A stretch of DNA of 64,000 nucleotides, taken from NCBI GenBank assembly GCA_012934845.2, contig WNNJ02001687.1, positions 1-64,000 on the forward strand, in the 5' to 3' direction. A program made the position numbers and the translations under genes. Each line of letters begins with the position of its first letter. Position 1 is the stretch's first letter. Origin of the DNA: Pomphorhynchus laevis (Eukaryota; Acanthocephala; Palaeacanthocephala; Echinorhynchida; Pomphorhynchidae). Positions 46,093 through 56,744 of the stretch are shown piece by piece. The notes under the pieces were generated by a model. It saw only the letters and a list, made by a program, of their open reading frames with translations. It had not been told where the DNA came from and made no database searches.

Positions 46093-47503
46093 CAATCTGC
46101 TGTTGCTTTTCGGTAGTCCGTACAATGTCCCTCTACGACCCATTGTATCTATGGTTGGTGCATTTAATTATGGCGCAGGAAAATTTATTTCCAATCTATT
46201 ACAGACAATAGTGACTAACATAGATTCCAAAATTTCCAACAGCCATGATTTTGTTCAGAAAATTAAATCTCTTAACATTTCGGACACAAGCATATATTCT
46301 GTTTTCACGTTGGATGTTGAATCCTTGTTTACGAATGTGCCGGTAACTGAGGCTATTGATGTGGCTATTAATGCACTTGATGGGACATGGGGGAATGCTA
46401 ATAATCGTTTGATAGTCAATAGGTTTTTTGAGTTTGCCACCATTACGAATTTTAAATTCAATGATCAGCTATATGAGCAAATATGGGGAGTGGCCATGGG
46501 TTCTCCACTTGGGCCTGCTTTAGCTGATATATTTATGGCAGATCTAGAAAGTAGAGGGATTAGCATTTACCCAGTAAAACCAGTGTGTTGGTATAGATAC
46601 ATTGATGATATTTTTGTGATCATGCCATGTGATTTTTCTAGTGCTAATGAGTTTATTAAGCATCTGAATGGCTTACATCCACGTATCCGGTTCAAGGTAA
46701 CCTGGCCAATGGATAGCAGTATCAGTTTCTTAGATGTTAAGATTAGCCTGGATAATTTCACTACTTCTGTATTTCGGAAACCTACAGAAACCAACTTGTA
46801 TATTCCTTGGAGTAGTAATCACTCTGCTAACACAAAATTGGGTGTATTTAGAAGCTTTTGTATTAGAGCTTATAATCTTTGTAGTACTCCTAATTTGGTT
46901 TATGACGAGTTGTCTTTTTTGTTTATTGCTTTTCTAAGATTGGGATATCCACTAAAAGAGTTAAAGCGTATAGGCGAAATGATTGAGTCTCGTTTTTACC
47001 ATCCCAGTGATAAATTGATTGGTCCCCAAAAATTAAAATTGCAATGTACAATTTCCTCGTTTGATTGGTTATCACGCTCGTTGACATTACAACTGAGGAA
47101 ATTGATAAGAATATCACACCTTCCAATGGACTTAACCATTAACGAAGGGAAACAAATAACAATTGGCAATTTGATAAGTAGGTGTAAACGCGTTATTAAG
47201 AAAGGATTGATTTACAGAATTGATTGTCGCGATTGTGTTGAATTTTATGTAGGTCAAACCGGTCGAATGTTAAAAACAAGAATAAAAGAACATCGCGCTG
47301 CTCTGCATACGGCGGCTCACCCTGCTGTTGCTGAACATTCTCTTTTGACCGGACACACAATTAACATTGATGAAGTTAATGTCCTTACTTATCGACAACA
47401 AGCCTTTCAACGACAGATTCTTGAATCACTGTTCATCCGCGATCTCAAGCCGAAGTTAAATGAGAAGGATGGATATCATCTAATGTTGGGAGGTATTACA
47501 TAG
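45989..47503 (+). CDS. PLE reverse transcriptase with C-terminal GIY-YIG endonuclease, 5'-truncated
   Basis: An open 504-codon frame; the first 34 codons are antisense of the inverted repeat, so the first Met is not a genuine start. Then PLRPIVSMVGAF (48-59), motif A FTLDVESLFTNVP (106-118, Asp109), motif B GVAMGSPLGPALADIF (167-182), motif C YIDD (204-207), SFLDV (246-250), VFRKPTETNLY (261-271), and GIY-YIG endonuclease GLIYRIDC (406-413), EFYVGQTGR (418-426), KTRIKEH (429-435), H450 and H456. It copies RNA into DNA at the nick made by the endonuclease. Full PLE proteins are much longer, so the RT N-terminus is absent. No internal stop in the retained part, which suggests a fairly recent insertion. 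Confidence 0.92.
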   Translation: MEGLLSISKDFNFIKAYCVPCQKRMFSNSRVSRRINLLLLFGSPYNVPLRPIVSMVGAFNYGAGKFISNLLQTIVTNIDSKISNSHDFVQKIKSLNISDTSIYSVFTLDVESLFTNVPVTEAIDVAINALDGTWGNANNRLIVNRFFEFATITNFKFNDQLYEQIWGVAMGSPLGPALADIFMADLESRGISIYPVKPVCWYRYIDDIFVIMPCDFSSANEFIKHLNGLHPRIRFKVTWPMDSSISFLDVKISLDNFTTSVFRKPTETNLYIPWSSNHSANTKLGVFRSFCIRAYNLCSTPNLVYDELSFLFIAFLRLGYPLKELKRIGEMIESRFYHPSDKLIGPQKLKLQCTISSFDWLSRSLTLQLRKLIRISHLPMDLTINEGKQITIGNLISRCKRVIKKGLIYRIDCRDCVEFYVGQTGRMLKTRIKEHRAALHTAAHPAVAEHSLLTGHTINIDEVNVLTYRQQAFQRQILESLFIRDLKPKLNEKDGYHLMLGGIT

Positions 47504-47689
47504 CAAATTGACGAGATTATCGCTGGTTTTCCTTGTTTTGACTTTTTCTTCTTTTTATGTTAACGTGTACACTTTTTTGCCTTCATTTCAGATTGCTGAA
47601 GATGATGCCAACTAGGCATCGAAATATTCAATTTAATAAATTTTGCGTTGGTTTTTGCCATCTTTCTTCTAATTTAAATGTCACGATTT
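47307..47689 (+). repeat. Right pseudo-LTR and right target duplication
   Basis: Right arm 47307-47680; the target duplication ATGTCACGATTT at 47678-47689 overlaps it by 3 bp. Confidence 0.85.
47596..47650 (+). ncRNA. Hammerhead-like core at PLE 3' end
   Basis: CTGAAGA (47596-47602; fits the CUGANGA core), stem II GATGCC (47604-47609) with GGCATC (47615-47620), GAAA (47621-47624). One extra base separates the core from stem II, and stem III would be very short. Hammerhead motifs in PLE pseudo-LTRs are established knowledge; cleavage activity of this one is unproven. Confidence 0.6.
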
Positions 47690-47699
47690 CTTTACTGAA

Positions 47700-48535
47700 A
47701 TAATCAGCCGTTGTAATTTTTTATATATTTACTGAATATCAATGTTTATGATGGTTTGTTTGGTCGTGATGCTTGCTTTGGTTAAAATGTGCATATTAAA
47801 TATTCAAAACATTGATTAGTAGTCTAAGGTGTTTATGGCCATAAATCCTTTTAACTATAAACGCCTTTATCCAATTAAATCACGCATTATGCTCTTGTAC
47901 AAGACAAGGTTAGTAGTTCTATTATATGCTAAATTTAAAACTATTTGTTTAGATTCTTTGGTGTAATGAAGTCTGATGTTAGCAATCACGACAAAAACGT
48001 TCTCAGTGTCATCAAAGAAAAGGGACAATTTCTTAGGGGTATTTAATATTTAATAAATGTTATGTACTAATAATGTAACCAATCCATCAACAAAAAAATC
48101 TTTTAAAGTTGTTTTCCTAAAAGTTAGTATCACAACTTTTAGGAAAATTAACTTTCAAGTGGTTATCACATCATAATATGATATCACCTAATATGACAAA
48201 CCTCCAAGCACGTCATGAGCATTAAAAATTGTTTTATGGGAACTAAGGAAAATCAAACACGAAAAATAGTATTTAATATTTCAATGACAACTGGTATCAT
48301 CATCAGGAAAAATTGTTATAGCTTTGTAGAAGTATCCATATGCTGTGCCTCGCAACAAAATGGTTAAAAGTAAAAAATAAACAACAAACAAAGGATTTTA
48401 TTAATAAAAACACAAAACCGTTAAATAATGTTACATGCAAGATAGAAATGCACAGGGTAGAAAAAGGTAATAAACAACGATATAGGTTGAGCCTTGTGTG
48501 GAGCCTTGAGACACACCTGTAATATGGTAGAACTA
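47700..48535. other. No gene; one possible PLE-end remnant
   Basis: AT-rich. The minus strand at 48268-48325 reads CCTGATGATGATACCAGTTG, CATTGAAATATT, similar in layout to the PLE ends above; weak. Confidence 0.4.
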
Positions 48536-48539
48536 ACGA

Positions 48540-50990
48540 ACATCAAGGCCGTCTTCATAAAAGAAACGCTTGGTTTCTTTTCTTTTTTTTGTACATCAGT
48601 ATCTCCAATCTGTTAACAGTTCTCACAAGCAACCCGAGGGACCTAAGAGAAGAGATAACAAAGGAAATGAAAATGTGGTCAAATGCAAAGGAAAAGTCAA
48701 GGAAAGCAGCCACAACGAACTGATGACTATGGTTCTGACATAACTGGTACACCTCACCAACTGCTGAATGGACCGAGCAACCTTTTGCAAACCTAATGCT
48801 CTGTCCTTCTAGCAGACAAACGCCTCATCGAATATCTTTTAAAAGGAAGACAGATGGATTTAACGAGCAATGCTCGACCTATCTCCACTCAGCTGGAATC
48901 TATATTTAGAGCTCTAGTATTCTTTCGAGAGGGCCTGTCTGAGGGAAACAGAGAGATTGGGAATGTTTAGCATTTTAGCTAGGATTTTGAGTTTCGTAGA
49001 GTTGGATTGAATAAACGATTTTTATAGGTGGTCAAAAGTATTGCGGTAGCTTGCGAAGAGAGATATAATTAAATCGGGTCGCACTTGCATTTTTTTACTA
49101 GTGGGAAAAGTCGGATTGTTGCCTGGAAGAAGACTACTCTGATAGAATCAATGTGAAACCTTTTTCTCAGCAGCGTATCTTCCTCTTACCGCCAGCAAAG
49201 TCATGCGAGGTGGACAGTTATTGGCGCGACTGCTCAATACAGGTAGGCTTTCGCAGCCACCTCTCGTGTAGCAGTAGTATGTCGGAGAATGAATTTGTTT
49301 CTGTTTTATGAAAAATAGGGGATAATAGTTTATTTATAAGATAAACGTTCCTAGATCTACGAAGTGCTGCATTAGTCCAACGATCAGTTCTGTCGTTGAA
49401 ATCATCAAGTAACATGTCACCAATATACCATCCAGGAGGTCACGGTTCTTGTAAATCACTCCTGCCGAATATAAATATTGACTATATTGCCACGTTTACT
49501 GTTATCGTTAAACAAGACAGGGCTGGACAAGAATAATTTAAAAGAATGGATTATCTTAAATGACATTTAACTAAGGTTTAAATACCTTGAGAAAAATATG
49601 AGTGAAATGGGGTTATGCACTGAGTACAGTGGGAGGTTATGTGCTTAGAATAAACCGAGTGATGTCCTGGGGAAACCTGATAGATCTTGTTTCCTGAAAG
49701 ACTATAACGTCTGCATATCGACCAGATTAAGGGCTAAGGGTAGAAGCGCCTTCCGAATTCCACTGTATGATGTTCAGTGAAAACGGATCGAAATTACTTC
49801 TCATGCAACGATTTCACTAAAAGAGACGGCAGTCCCGCTAGTTAGGTCCAGAGTGGGGAAGGTTACCCTTTCGGCTTCCTGTCCTAACAGCGGGACTACT
49901 GACTGATTCTTGGCTGGTTGGCGGAATATCATCATGTCCCTTATTATTAATCCTTCACTTCTTGCCCTCCTTGGTCATACGAAATGGGATATGTTATTCG
50001 ATGAAGAAGCCCTGTTTGTCGACACTGGTGCTGTAGATGTTTAGATTACAGGGGGTGTTTCACCTCCTCTGTCAGCCTACCCAACAATGCTTCAATCGAT
50101 TTTATATTATAAGAAATTCGTTTGTCAATAATCTTAAGTAGATCGTCCATCGATAGATAAGAACTTTTTGCGGCATTGTTTAACCTATCTGTAACCTGAT
50201 TGGTGGACACTGACGTTTTTAATCGCATGTTAAGGTAGGTCTTGATAGAAGATCATCTGCGCGATCACGCTGTGTATGGTAACCCACATTTGGAGCAGCA
50301 AAGAGCAGCGCACAATTGACCTGGTGCTCAGATTCAATTAAAGAGCAGATCTCGCAAATTTTCTGTTGTTTACAGCTAGAACTCCAATGCCCCCACTGAT
50401 GACACTACTTACAGTGAGGGTAGATCAGGTTGTGGGATGAAATATAATTTTATTAAGTGTTGCACCGCATGAAGGGATTTCAGGAGGACTTAGATATAAT
50501 CATTGCATTGTCTATAGATATTTGTGCAAAAGCAAAAGGTAGAGGGATGTCCCCCTCACCTTTAGTAAATCTGACGTTCGACAATTTGTACTGATTTTTC
50601 AGATCTTCTAAGTCAGCTCAATCCAGGAAGTTCAATATATTTGTTATCTTTACTGTAGCCTGGATGGGCTTGTACACGATCGAGGCAATAGTTTTCAAGT
50701 ACTTTACAGCAAACTTTAAGTACTCCTGTGCTATGTCAGTGTTAATAAATCTGATCCCGTATGAGTCATCTGCATTTCCTGCTGAGTTTATAAGTATTCT
50801 GTTTGAGGGGAAACTGTTGATTAAACCCCTAAAAAACTGATTCAGCATATGATTGTTCGAGATTGGTACCTTAGGAGTTACGATCACCAAGTTTACTGTC
50901 TTTGGTATCGATGCTAGCTCCGCTGATATCGAATTTTTATTAATAACTTTTTATCACTAACCTTTAACCTTGCATTTTTGTCCATTTCCA
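48540..50990 (-). mobile_element. I/Jockey-like APE LINE: ORF1, endonuclease, RT start
   Basis: Minus strand. ORF1 from about 50985 (MDKNARLKVSDKKLLI), VIVTPKVPISNNHMLNQFFR, INSAGNADDSYGIRFIN (50618-50890), then a CCHC-type knuckle set HCK.CHQWGHWSSSCKQQKI and CEIC (about 50340-50420), as in the gag-like ORF1 of I, Jockey and R1 elements. AP endonuclease opening LNIIQWNSEGASTLSP and ADVIVFQETR (about 49700-49790). RT start VVAAFLDFSFAFDHI (motif A, about 48700). The rest of the RT is absent. Many breaks. Confidence 0.75.
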
Positions 50991-51009
50991 ATAAACTATT
51001 AGATCTTGA

Positions 51010-51110
51010 TAAATAATTATTGGAGTTGGATCAAAGGGAGAAGGAAAAATATTTCCTTATCTCTTTGGTCCAGCTCCAATAATTATGTATCAATAATAGA
51101 TCGTTGATGG
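51010..51110. repeat. Imperfect inverted repeat, MITE-like
   Basis: AATAATTATTGGAG-TGGAT-CAAAGGGAGAAGGAAA folds onto TTTCCTTATCTCTTTGGTCC, AGCTCCAATAATTAT, with arms of about 33 bp and almost no loop. The right half recurs at 10040-10080. Confidence 0.65.
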
Positions 51111-51233
51111 CCCGTTGTAAGTTTAGTTTGAGTCAACTAAACTAGGTGGCGACACCGGAAAAGAAACGTTAACAATTATAACTTAATAAAAGTTACATGT
51201 ACTCAACAATATTGGAAAAATACGTAAGTACTA

Positions 51234-51645
51234 ATGATTTCAATTTTAGATCTTTTAAATGTAACAGAAAAAAATTGTATAGTTTGTGATGTTATAAATA
51301 ATAATAATTGTATCGTAAGTAATACGACAAACAAATGTTTTTCATTAAATATTAATAATAATTGTAACTGCAATACCGCAGGTGTAGTGTATCTAATACA
51401 ATGCACATGTGGATTGCAATATATAGGAAAAACATATCAAATGTTAAAAACTAGGTTTAGGCAACAAATATATAATATAAAGCATAAAAGTCAAACTATA
51501 TTTCATAAACATATGAGATTAATAGGACATGATATTAAAAACTGTAAATTATTTATTTTAGAACATATTATCAAAGAAAACATATCAATATTAAATCAAA
51601 AACTATTAGAAAAAGAAGATTTTTGGATTAAAACGCTTATAGAAT
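51234..51645 (+). mobile_element. Naiad-like GIY-YIG endonuclease (N-terminal domain)
   Basis: Encodes NCIVCDVINNNNCIVS, then NNCNCNTAGVVYLIQCTCG, LQYIGKTYQMLKTRFRQQIY, FHKHMRLIGHDIKNCKLFIL, EHIIKENISILNQKLLEKED, FWIKTL: the whole GIY-YIG fold with its cysteine/histidine positions, upstream of where linker and RT should come. Open from about 51240. At 51645 the sequence changes to another element. Confidence 0.85.
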
Positions 51646-51784
51646 ACGCGCTGATGCTACACGCGCAACTAGAAATTGTGTGTACGTCGCAACTTGCGTT
51701 AAATGCGCTAAGCAGTATGTTGGTGAGACATCGACTCAATTAAATATAAGAATAAATAATCACAGATGTATAATAAAATAAATA
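51646..51784 (+). mobile_element. Second PLE endonuclease fragment joined to the first
   Basis: In another frame: RNCVYVATCVKCAKQYVGET, STQLNIRINNHRCIIK, a GIY-YIG N-terminal half (VYV, YVGET, R...H) of a different PLE type. Confidence 0.65.
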
Positions 51785-51805
51785 GTTTGTGATATTTCAG
51801 TATCG

Positions 51806-52345
51806 TTAAGTTGGATGGTTTCCGTCTCGAGCGACCTCTAACAGGCACGCTGCATTTCCCCGCTGTACTGCACAGCTTAAACGATGCAAGAGGAAATTGG
51901 CAGCTCTTCGATCATCTGTTGCCACCACCAACATATTGACCAGTTTTGTCAAAAAATTCGAAGTTACCGGCCCGGCAGCACCAATTGCGTCGATCGGCAA
52001 CGGCACAAATTTATATTGCGATTCGTCAATACATGTATATTTGGCCTTCTTTCGATCCTCTGCCAATCTAGCAACCTCTCCGGCCCCAGAGACCGCACTA
52101 GGAAAATGACTGGCAGCAAAAATGTTGGGACACGTGAAGTCCCATACTAGCAGACATCCCCTTTCCCATGGGACTAGTGAAGCACCGTCCGGTCTCTTTC
52201 CGTCGTTTCTGCAGAGCCCGATTGGTTCAAGGCGGGACGGGATACTGGCTGTGGCAAAGGCGCTACGAATAAGTGTGTTTACAGCACTGTGCCGATTGTG
52301 CCGGGAAATTACTCTGGGGCAGTCTAGCCCGTGAATAGCAGAGGG
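51806..52345 (-). mobile_element. Family Y LINE endonuclease region (well preserved)
   Basis: An almost continuous minus-strand reading: SRHNRHSAVNTLIRSAFATA, IPSRLEPIGLCRNDGKRPDG, ASLVPWERGCLLVWDFTCPN, then AGEVARLAEDRKKAKY and GNAACLLEVARDG at the C-terminus. RHN, DGKRPD and VWDFTCPN are the conserved features of the restriction-like nuclease. Inserted between two Naiad-like fragments. Confidence 0.75.
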
Positions 52346-52384
52346 GTCTGATAGAACACTCTGGTATTATATTTTCTTTTAAAT

Positions 52385-52672
52385 ATGTTCGATAATATGT
52401 TCTTTTAGAACATATTATCGAAGAAAACATATCAATTTTAAATCAAAAACTATTAGACAAAGAAGATTTTTGGATTAAAACGCTTAATTCCATGTACCCA
52501 TTAGGATTGAATGACGTGGTACAAGGAATTGGCAGAAGTAGTATAATACATAATAAACAACTATATTATAAAAATCAGGTTAAACGCAAACCAAGAAATC
52601 GTGGTGATAAAAGGAATAAGAAAAATAGAGTTAAAAATATTAAAAAAGATATGGATATAAATTAACAATGAA
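52385..52672 (+). mobile_element. Naiad-like fragment: endonuclease end and basic linker
   Basis: Encodes EHIIEENISILNQKLLDKED, FWIKTLNSMYPLGLNDVVQG, IGRSSIIHNKQLYYKNQVKR. Its first 85 bp duplicate 51557-51642, so it could be either the other side of an interrupted element or an independent copy. Confidence 0.8.
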
Positions 52673-52694
52673 TGAACCCCTCGGCGAATGGGAG

Positions 52695-55521
52695 GGACAA
52701 AGCTTGGTATTTGCCCGCATTGTAACAGGCCAATCGCACTTACAAAATTGGGAAATGTACGTTTTCACAAGAGTTTTGGGGTTCGGTGACTAGGACTAGC
52801 TGCGCTTCGATTGTTGATTAAAAACCCAATATTTCCTCTCATGTCAAACTTACAGCCGAACGTCAAACCTACAAAGGATCTGAAATGGCTTCGACCAACG
52901 ACGTTTCCCACAATTTGAACGCATGTGAAATGCTTTGCCGTATTTGGGCATCACCTACGCTGACAGTAAGACGAATCCCTTGGAGTTTACGAAATAAAGC
53001 AGCTCGCATTTTTACCAATCTTATTGAGGAGGCACTAGAACATAATTCGCCATATAGCTGCACTAGTCTTTATGGGTTCGCAAAAGTATGTCTATCAGCT
53101 CATTCAGGTGTTCACCGAAATGTACGAGAACATATAGAAAATGCACTAAAGTCAGCCGAAAACAGGCAGTTTGACACTTCCTTTCTCACGCATGTTTGTG
53201 CTCAACAAGCGATCCGACATAAACACTACAAATCAAAGACAATGACAATCGAACTTGTGCGACAGGAAAACTACGGCAAAGCAATGAAACGAATATCTTC
53301 GTCACGGCTGGCGCCGTTCACAGAACAGACACACCGTAAGCTCACAGATTTGCACCCACCCGGTAAAGGTATTATAACCTCAATCCCAACGGCAGAACAC
53401 GGTATTGTCATCGATTCGGATACCGTTCGTGATTCAATTTTCTCATTCCCCTCTGCATCGTCACCAGGTTGTCTGGGTTTAAGAGCCGAACTACAAGACA
53501 TGATCACAGCGGATCAGTCTAGAAAGTTTCTAATCCACCTGACACATCTGATAAATTAAATGGCAGCCGGTGACCTTCCTGTAGATATATATCGATATTT
53601 TGCGGGTGCAGATCTTATCGCTCTAGAAAAACCAAATGGAGGTATACGCCCAATAGCGGCAGGAGAATTGTTACGGAGGGTGTGTGCAAAGTGTATTTGC
53701 ACGAAGATGCGCGATAAGTTCACTCAAATATTTCAACCACAACAGGTCGGTGCTGCAGTGGCAAATGCGCAGATTGAATAATTCACCAGGTTCGACGATT
53801 GCATGAACAGATGCACACCTTGAAAAATTGGGTATGGGTGAAAGTAGATGTTTCGAACGCATTTAATACAGTTGACAGGCAATGCTTTATTGACTCAGTT
53901 TACATTGAAGCACCTTCTATCGGACTGTGGATCAAATGGTGCTACTCGCAACCATCAAAATTACGATTTGAAGCAGCAAAAAACCTTACATCGTCAGCAG
54001 GAGTACAACAAGTTGACCCTCTGGGCCCATTCCTTTTCGCAATGGCAATCCAACCGATTATTCGGAAAGTCGACTCGATCATAGTTATCCGTTTTAACAA
54101 GTGGTATTTAGACGATGGAATAATTGGAAGTGAACCCAAGGCAGTTGCTATCACATTAAACATGATTGCAAATGAGCTGGAAAAAATCGGATTATCAATG
54201 AATTGGCAAAAAAACCGAATTAATAGGCCACACAGAAGCAATTATCTCAACGCAGGCAGAATGGACACACTCTCAACATACCAATGACGGTAATTTCACT
54301 CTTTTGGGATGCCCAATTGGTTCGCAAGAGTTTGTAGAAGCATATCTTATAAATAGTTGCTTACCAAACCTTGTAAATGACACAGAGCTTGTTGCGTCGC
54401 TTCCGGACGCTCATGTGGCTTACCTGCTATTGCGCCACTGTGCTTTAGCTCAACGAATAGCATTCCTAATGAGGAATGTAGATCCAGCAAGCACCGAACT
54501 TTTCTGTAAGCAGTTTGATAATGCTGTGATACGGGCGATTGAAATCATCGCTTTAATACAACTGTCAGCGCGAACACGATCTCAAGTTGAGCTCCTTCTA
54601 AAAATAGGCGGTCTGGGCCTTAGGAGTACAAACAAACACAGAGCGGCAGCCTTTGCAGCAATCGTCAGCACAGTGGCCGCGCGTGATAACCAGGATCCAA
54701 ATACATTTCCGGGCTTTGTAAACACGAATTAAATACTTGCGCTACACGGAGCAGAAGTGGAACAACAGGCTTCATCCACAAGACAACATCAAATATCGTT
54801 CAAAATCGACACAGAGAAGCGGAAAATCTATTAGACACTGGAGATGATCGGACAAGGGCCAGACTAATAGCGGTATCACAGCCACATGCGAGCGCATGGT
54901 TACAATGCCCTCCAAATCGAAGTATTGGCCTAGCTCTTACCGACTAAGAATTTACAATTCCCTGTAAGAATGTGGTTAGTCCTGCAAATTGCTCCCAGGT
55001 GACTACCATTGTTGTCGATATTTTCGAAACGCGGATGCTGAGGGCTTCCATGCACTAACTTGCAACTACGGTGTTTTTCCAGGAATGCGTCATAATGGAA
55101 TTCGTGACGTCGTTCTCCAGACGGCACAATCAGCAGGAATGCATGTGTGTTGCTAGGTTTGCAACCTTGTCCAAAATCTACAAGGACGACGTGCCGATAT
55201 TTCTATCTACGGTGATCCTTCAGATGCTATAGGTTTCGCCATGACACATCCACTACAGAAATTTTTCTTTTCCAGTCAGCTTATGTGCCTGCTTACGCAG
55301 CTGCGCAGTACGCATCATGTGTCAAAGATAAGAAGTATTGTGCTAAAATGATTGAGGCAAGATATAATTTCATACCTGCAGTCTTAGAGTGTTACGGTGG
55401 TTGGAATATGGAAGAAGAGAAAATCATCAGACGAATCGCCCGATATTTAGCAATTCGATCATCTATACCATACAGCATCGCATCTGCACGGCTCTTTAAC
55501 GAATATCAATATCACTCATGA
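52695..55521 (+). mobile_element. RLE-type LINE, family X, copy A
   Basis: Begins with a zinc-finger-like ICPHCNRPIALTKLGNVRFH. N-terminal domain RRIPWSLRNKAARIFTNLIE (52885-53559). After an in-frame TAA the frame continues (53560-53781) with YFAGADLIALEKPNGGIRPI. Then RT: VWVKVDVSNAFNTVD (motif A), VQQVDPLGPFLF (motif B, usual G replaced by V), WYLDDG (YLDD 54105-54116), MNWQKN (53799-54287). Thumb and GGLGLRS (54304-54732). Zinc motif CCRYFRNADAEGFHALTC, GMRHNGIRDVV (RHNGIRD 55088-55108), RRADISIYGDPSDAIGFAM, and the end 55285-55521. At least five breaks. Provides the layout against which the other family X pieces were read. Confidence 0.82.
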
Positions 55522-55729
55522 GCGGAAATTCAAAAGCTATATTATCTAGCATTGATCTGTTAAACCAACCGTATTACGAGATTGCTAACCCCATAATGGA
55601 GAATCCTACACGAACAATGAACCACTTCCAGGCACTTGATCTGGCTGATGAGGAGTCTGGCGCTGCACTTGAGACGGAAAAGGTCAGAAAGGTGTGTGCG
55701 AAGGTGCAATCTGATGTCCACGATGTGAA

Positions 55730-56482
55730 ATGTCACAAGAACATGCATCTGACAGTGAATTTATAAACAAATGTGCGGAAACGGCGAGAGATGAAACTTC
55801 TCTGTATAAGTCCGATGCAGAAAACAACTTATTTGTACAATACGACTCTCGTGATAACTCTAGAACGGACATGCGAAATCTGCGCCGCACAGCAGCTGAC
55901 GAGATTTCTGCTGCATTTCATAACCAGCTCAATGATTATGGGATTGTGATCCGCGAGGTCCTATTTCACGCCCTCTCTGACCATATTACGGGTAATTTCG
56001 ATAATCACTCAGAGTATCGTGAGAATGTTTGCGACGACCTGGAAGCCAACAAGACGGAGTTTGGGCATTTCTGCAAAAACTTTGACAAATTGATCGCGCA
56101 GCTTTGCAAACCTCGTGTGTTTGCCGGAAATGAGACACTGGTGGCCTTTGCTCGCCTCAAACGCGTTTCCATTGTCATTCACCAAGGAGGAATTATGCCA
56201 TGGATTATTAACAGCAGCACGATAAGCGAAGATTGCAGCCAAGATCCTTTATATGCCCTTCACATAACAGAGTGCCTAGCTTCTTTGTTGAACGACAAGA
56301 GCGCTAGCGAAAACAGCTTTGAAGCGAATCGGCAAATCGAAGCTGAGGCGACGGAGCTTCATATTTCATATCACCGCAACGAGCACTACAATAGCCTGCG
56401 AAGGATGTACAGCGACTGCGACGGACCAGCTTCAGTCAACCTTCGCGAATTCGGCCTCCGAGGGACACGACGCTGCCCATAA
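55730..56482 (+). CDS. OTU-like domain ORF downstream of family X LINE
   Basis: An open 250-codon frame. Residues 75-85 REVLFHALSDH align with DGNCLFRALSD of OTU cysteine proteases, and 213-224 ISYHRNEHYNSL(R) matches the catalytic-histidine motif LSYH...HYNSVR. Between them are HSEYRENVCDDLEANKTEFG and FARLKRVSIVIHQ, as in OTU folds. The position of the nucleophilic Cys is Val77 and the DG before it is lost, so deubiquitinase activity is unlikely. It directly follows, and overlaps in another frame, the family X C-terminal region (55518-55766). Cysteine-protease domains (Ulp1, OTU) are known accessories of some LINEs. A captured host OTU gene is possible but less likely, given the position. 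Confidence 0.6.
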   Translation: MSQEHASDSEFINKCAETARDETSLYKSDAENNLFVQYDSRDNSRTDMRNLRRTAADEISAAFHNQLNDYGIVIREVLFHALSDHITGNFDNHSEYRENVCDDLEANKTEFGHFCKNFDKLIAQLCKPRVFAGNETLVAFARLKRVSIVIHQGGIMPWIINSSTISEDCSQDPLYALHITECLASLLNDKSASENSFEANRQIEAEATELHISYHRNEHYNSLRRMYSDCDGPASVNLREFGLRGTRRCP

Positions 56483-56575
56483 TAGTAGGAAAGACATTGA
56501 GTGAATTTATTTGGTGACGTTGTTTATTCTTTTTATTTGGATTAATCTGTTTTACATTAATAATATTATTATTAT

Positions 56576-56722
56576 TTAAATGAACAATTAGAAATATTAA
56601 AACAACTTTTAAGAGATAATAAGCTAAAAGATCTTTATGTAAATATAAGAATTTAAATTACATAGAGATCTTTTAGCTTATTATCTCTTAAAAGTTGTTT
56701 TAATATTTCTAATTGTTCATAA
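56576..56722. repeat. Foldback of the Naiad linker segment
   Basis: The plus segment 56578-56643 (coding NEQLEILKQLLRDNKLKDLY) is followed after about 14 bp by its reverse complement (56658-56720), giving a hairpin with arms of about 63 bp. Confidence 0.85.
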
Positions 56723-56744
56723 ATATACTTATCTTTTTTGTAAT

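Larger units (their letters stand above)
45681..47680 (+). mobile_element. Canonical Penelope-like element with inverted pseudo-LTRs
   Basis: About 2.0 kb between 12 bp direct repeats. Its 3' 374 bp (47307-47680) reappear inverted at the left end (45718-46092), so the copy begins with the antisense of its own C-terminal coding end and 3' UTR. A 37 bp single-copy extension (45681-45717) sits outside the left arm. PLEs are known for such inverted pseudo-LTRs, short one-sided extensions and target duplications of about 10-15 bp. The 5' part of the ORF, before the PLRPIVS motif of the RT, is missing. Confidence 0.9.

Noticed and set aside
48100-48160. Short hairpin CCTAAAAGTT/AACTTTTAGG
   Set aside because: A 14 bp AT-rich hairpin of this size is expected by chance in such DNA, and it is not repeated elsewhere in the window.
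55730-56482. OTU-like ORF as an independent host deubiquitinase
   Set aside because: It continues directly from the family X LINE C-terminal region, has no introns or gene context, and lacks the catalytic Cys.
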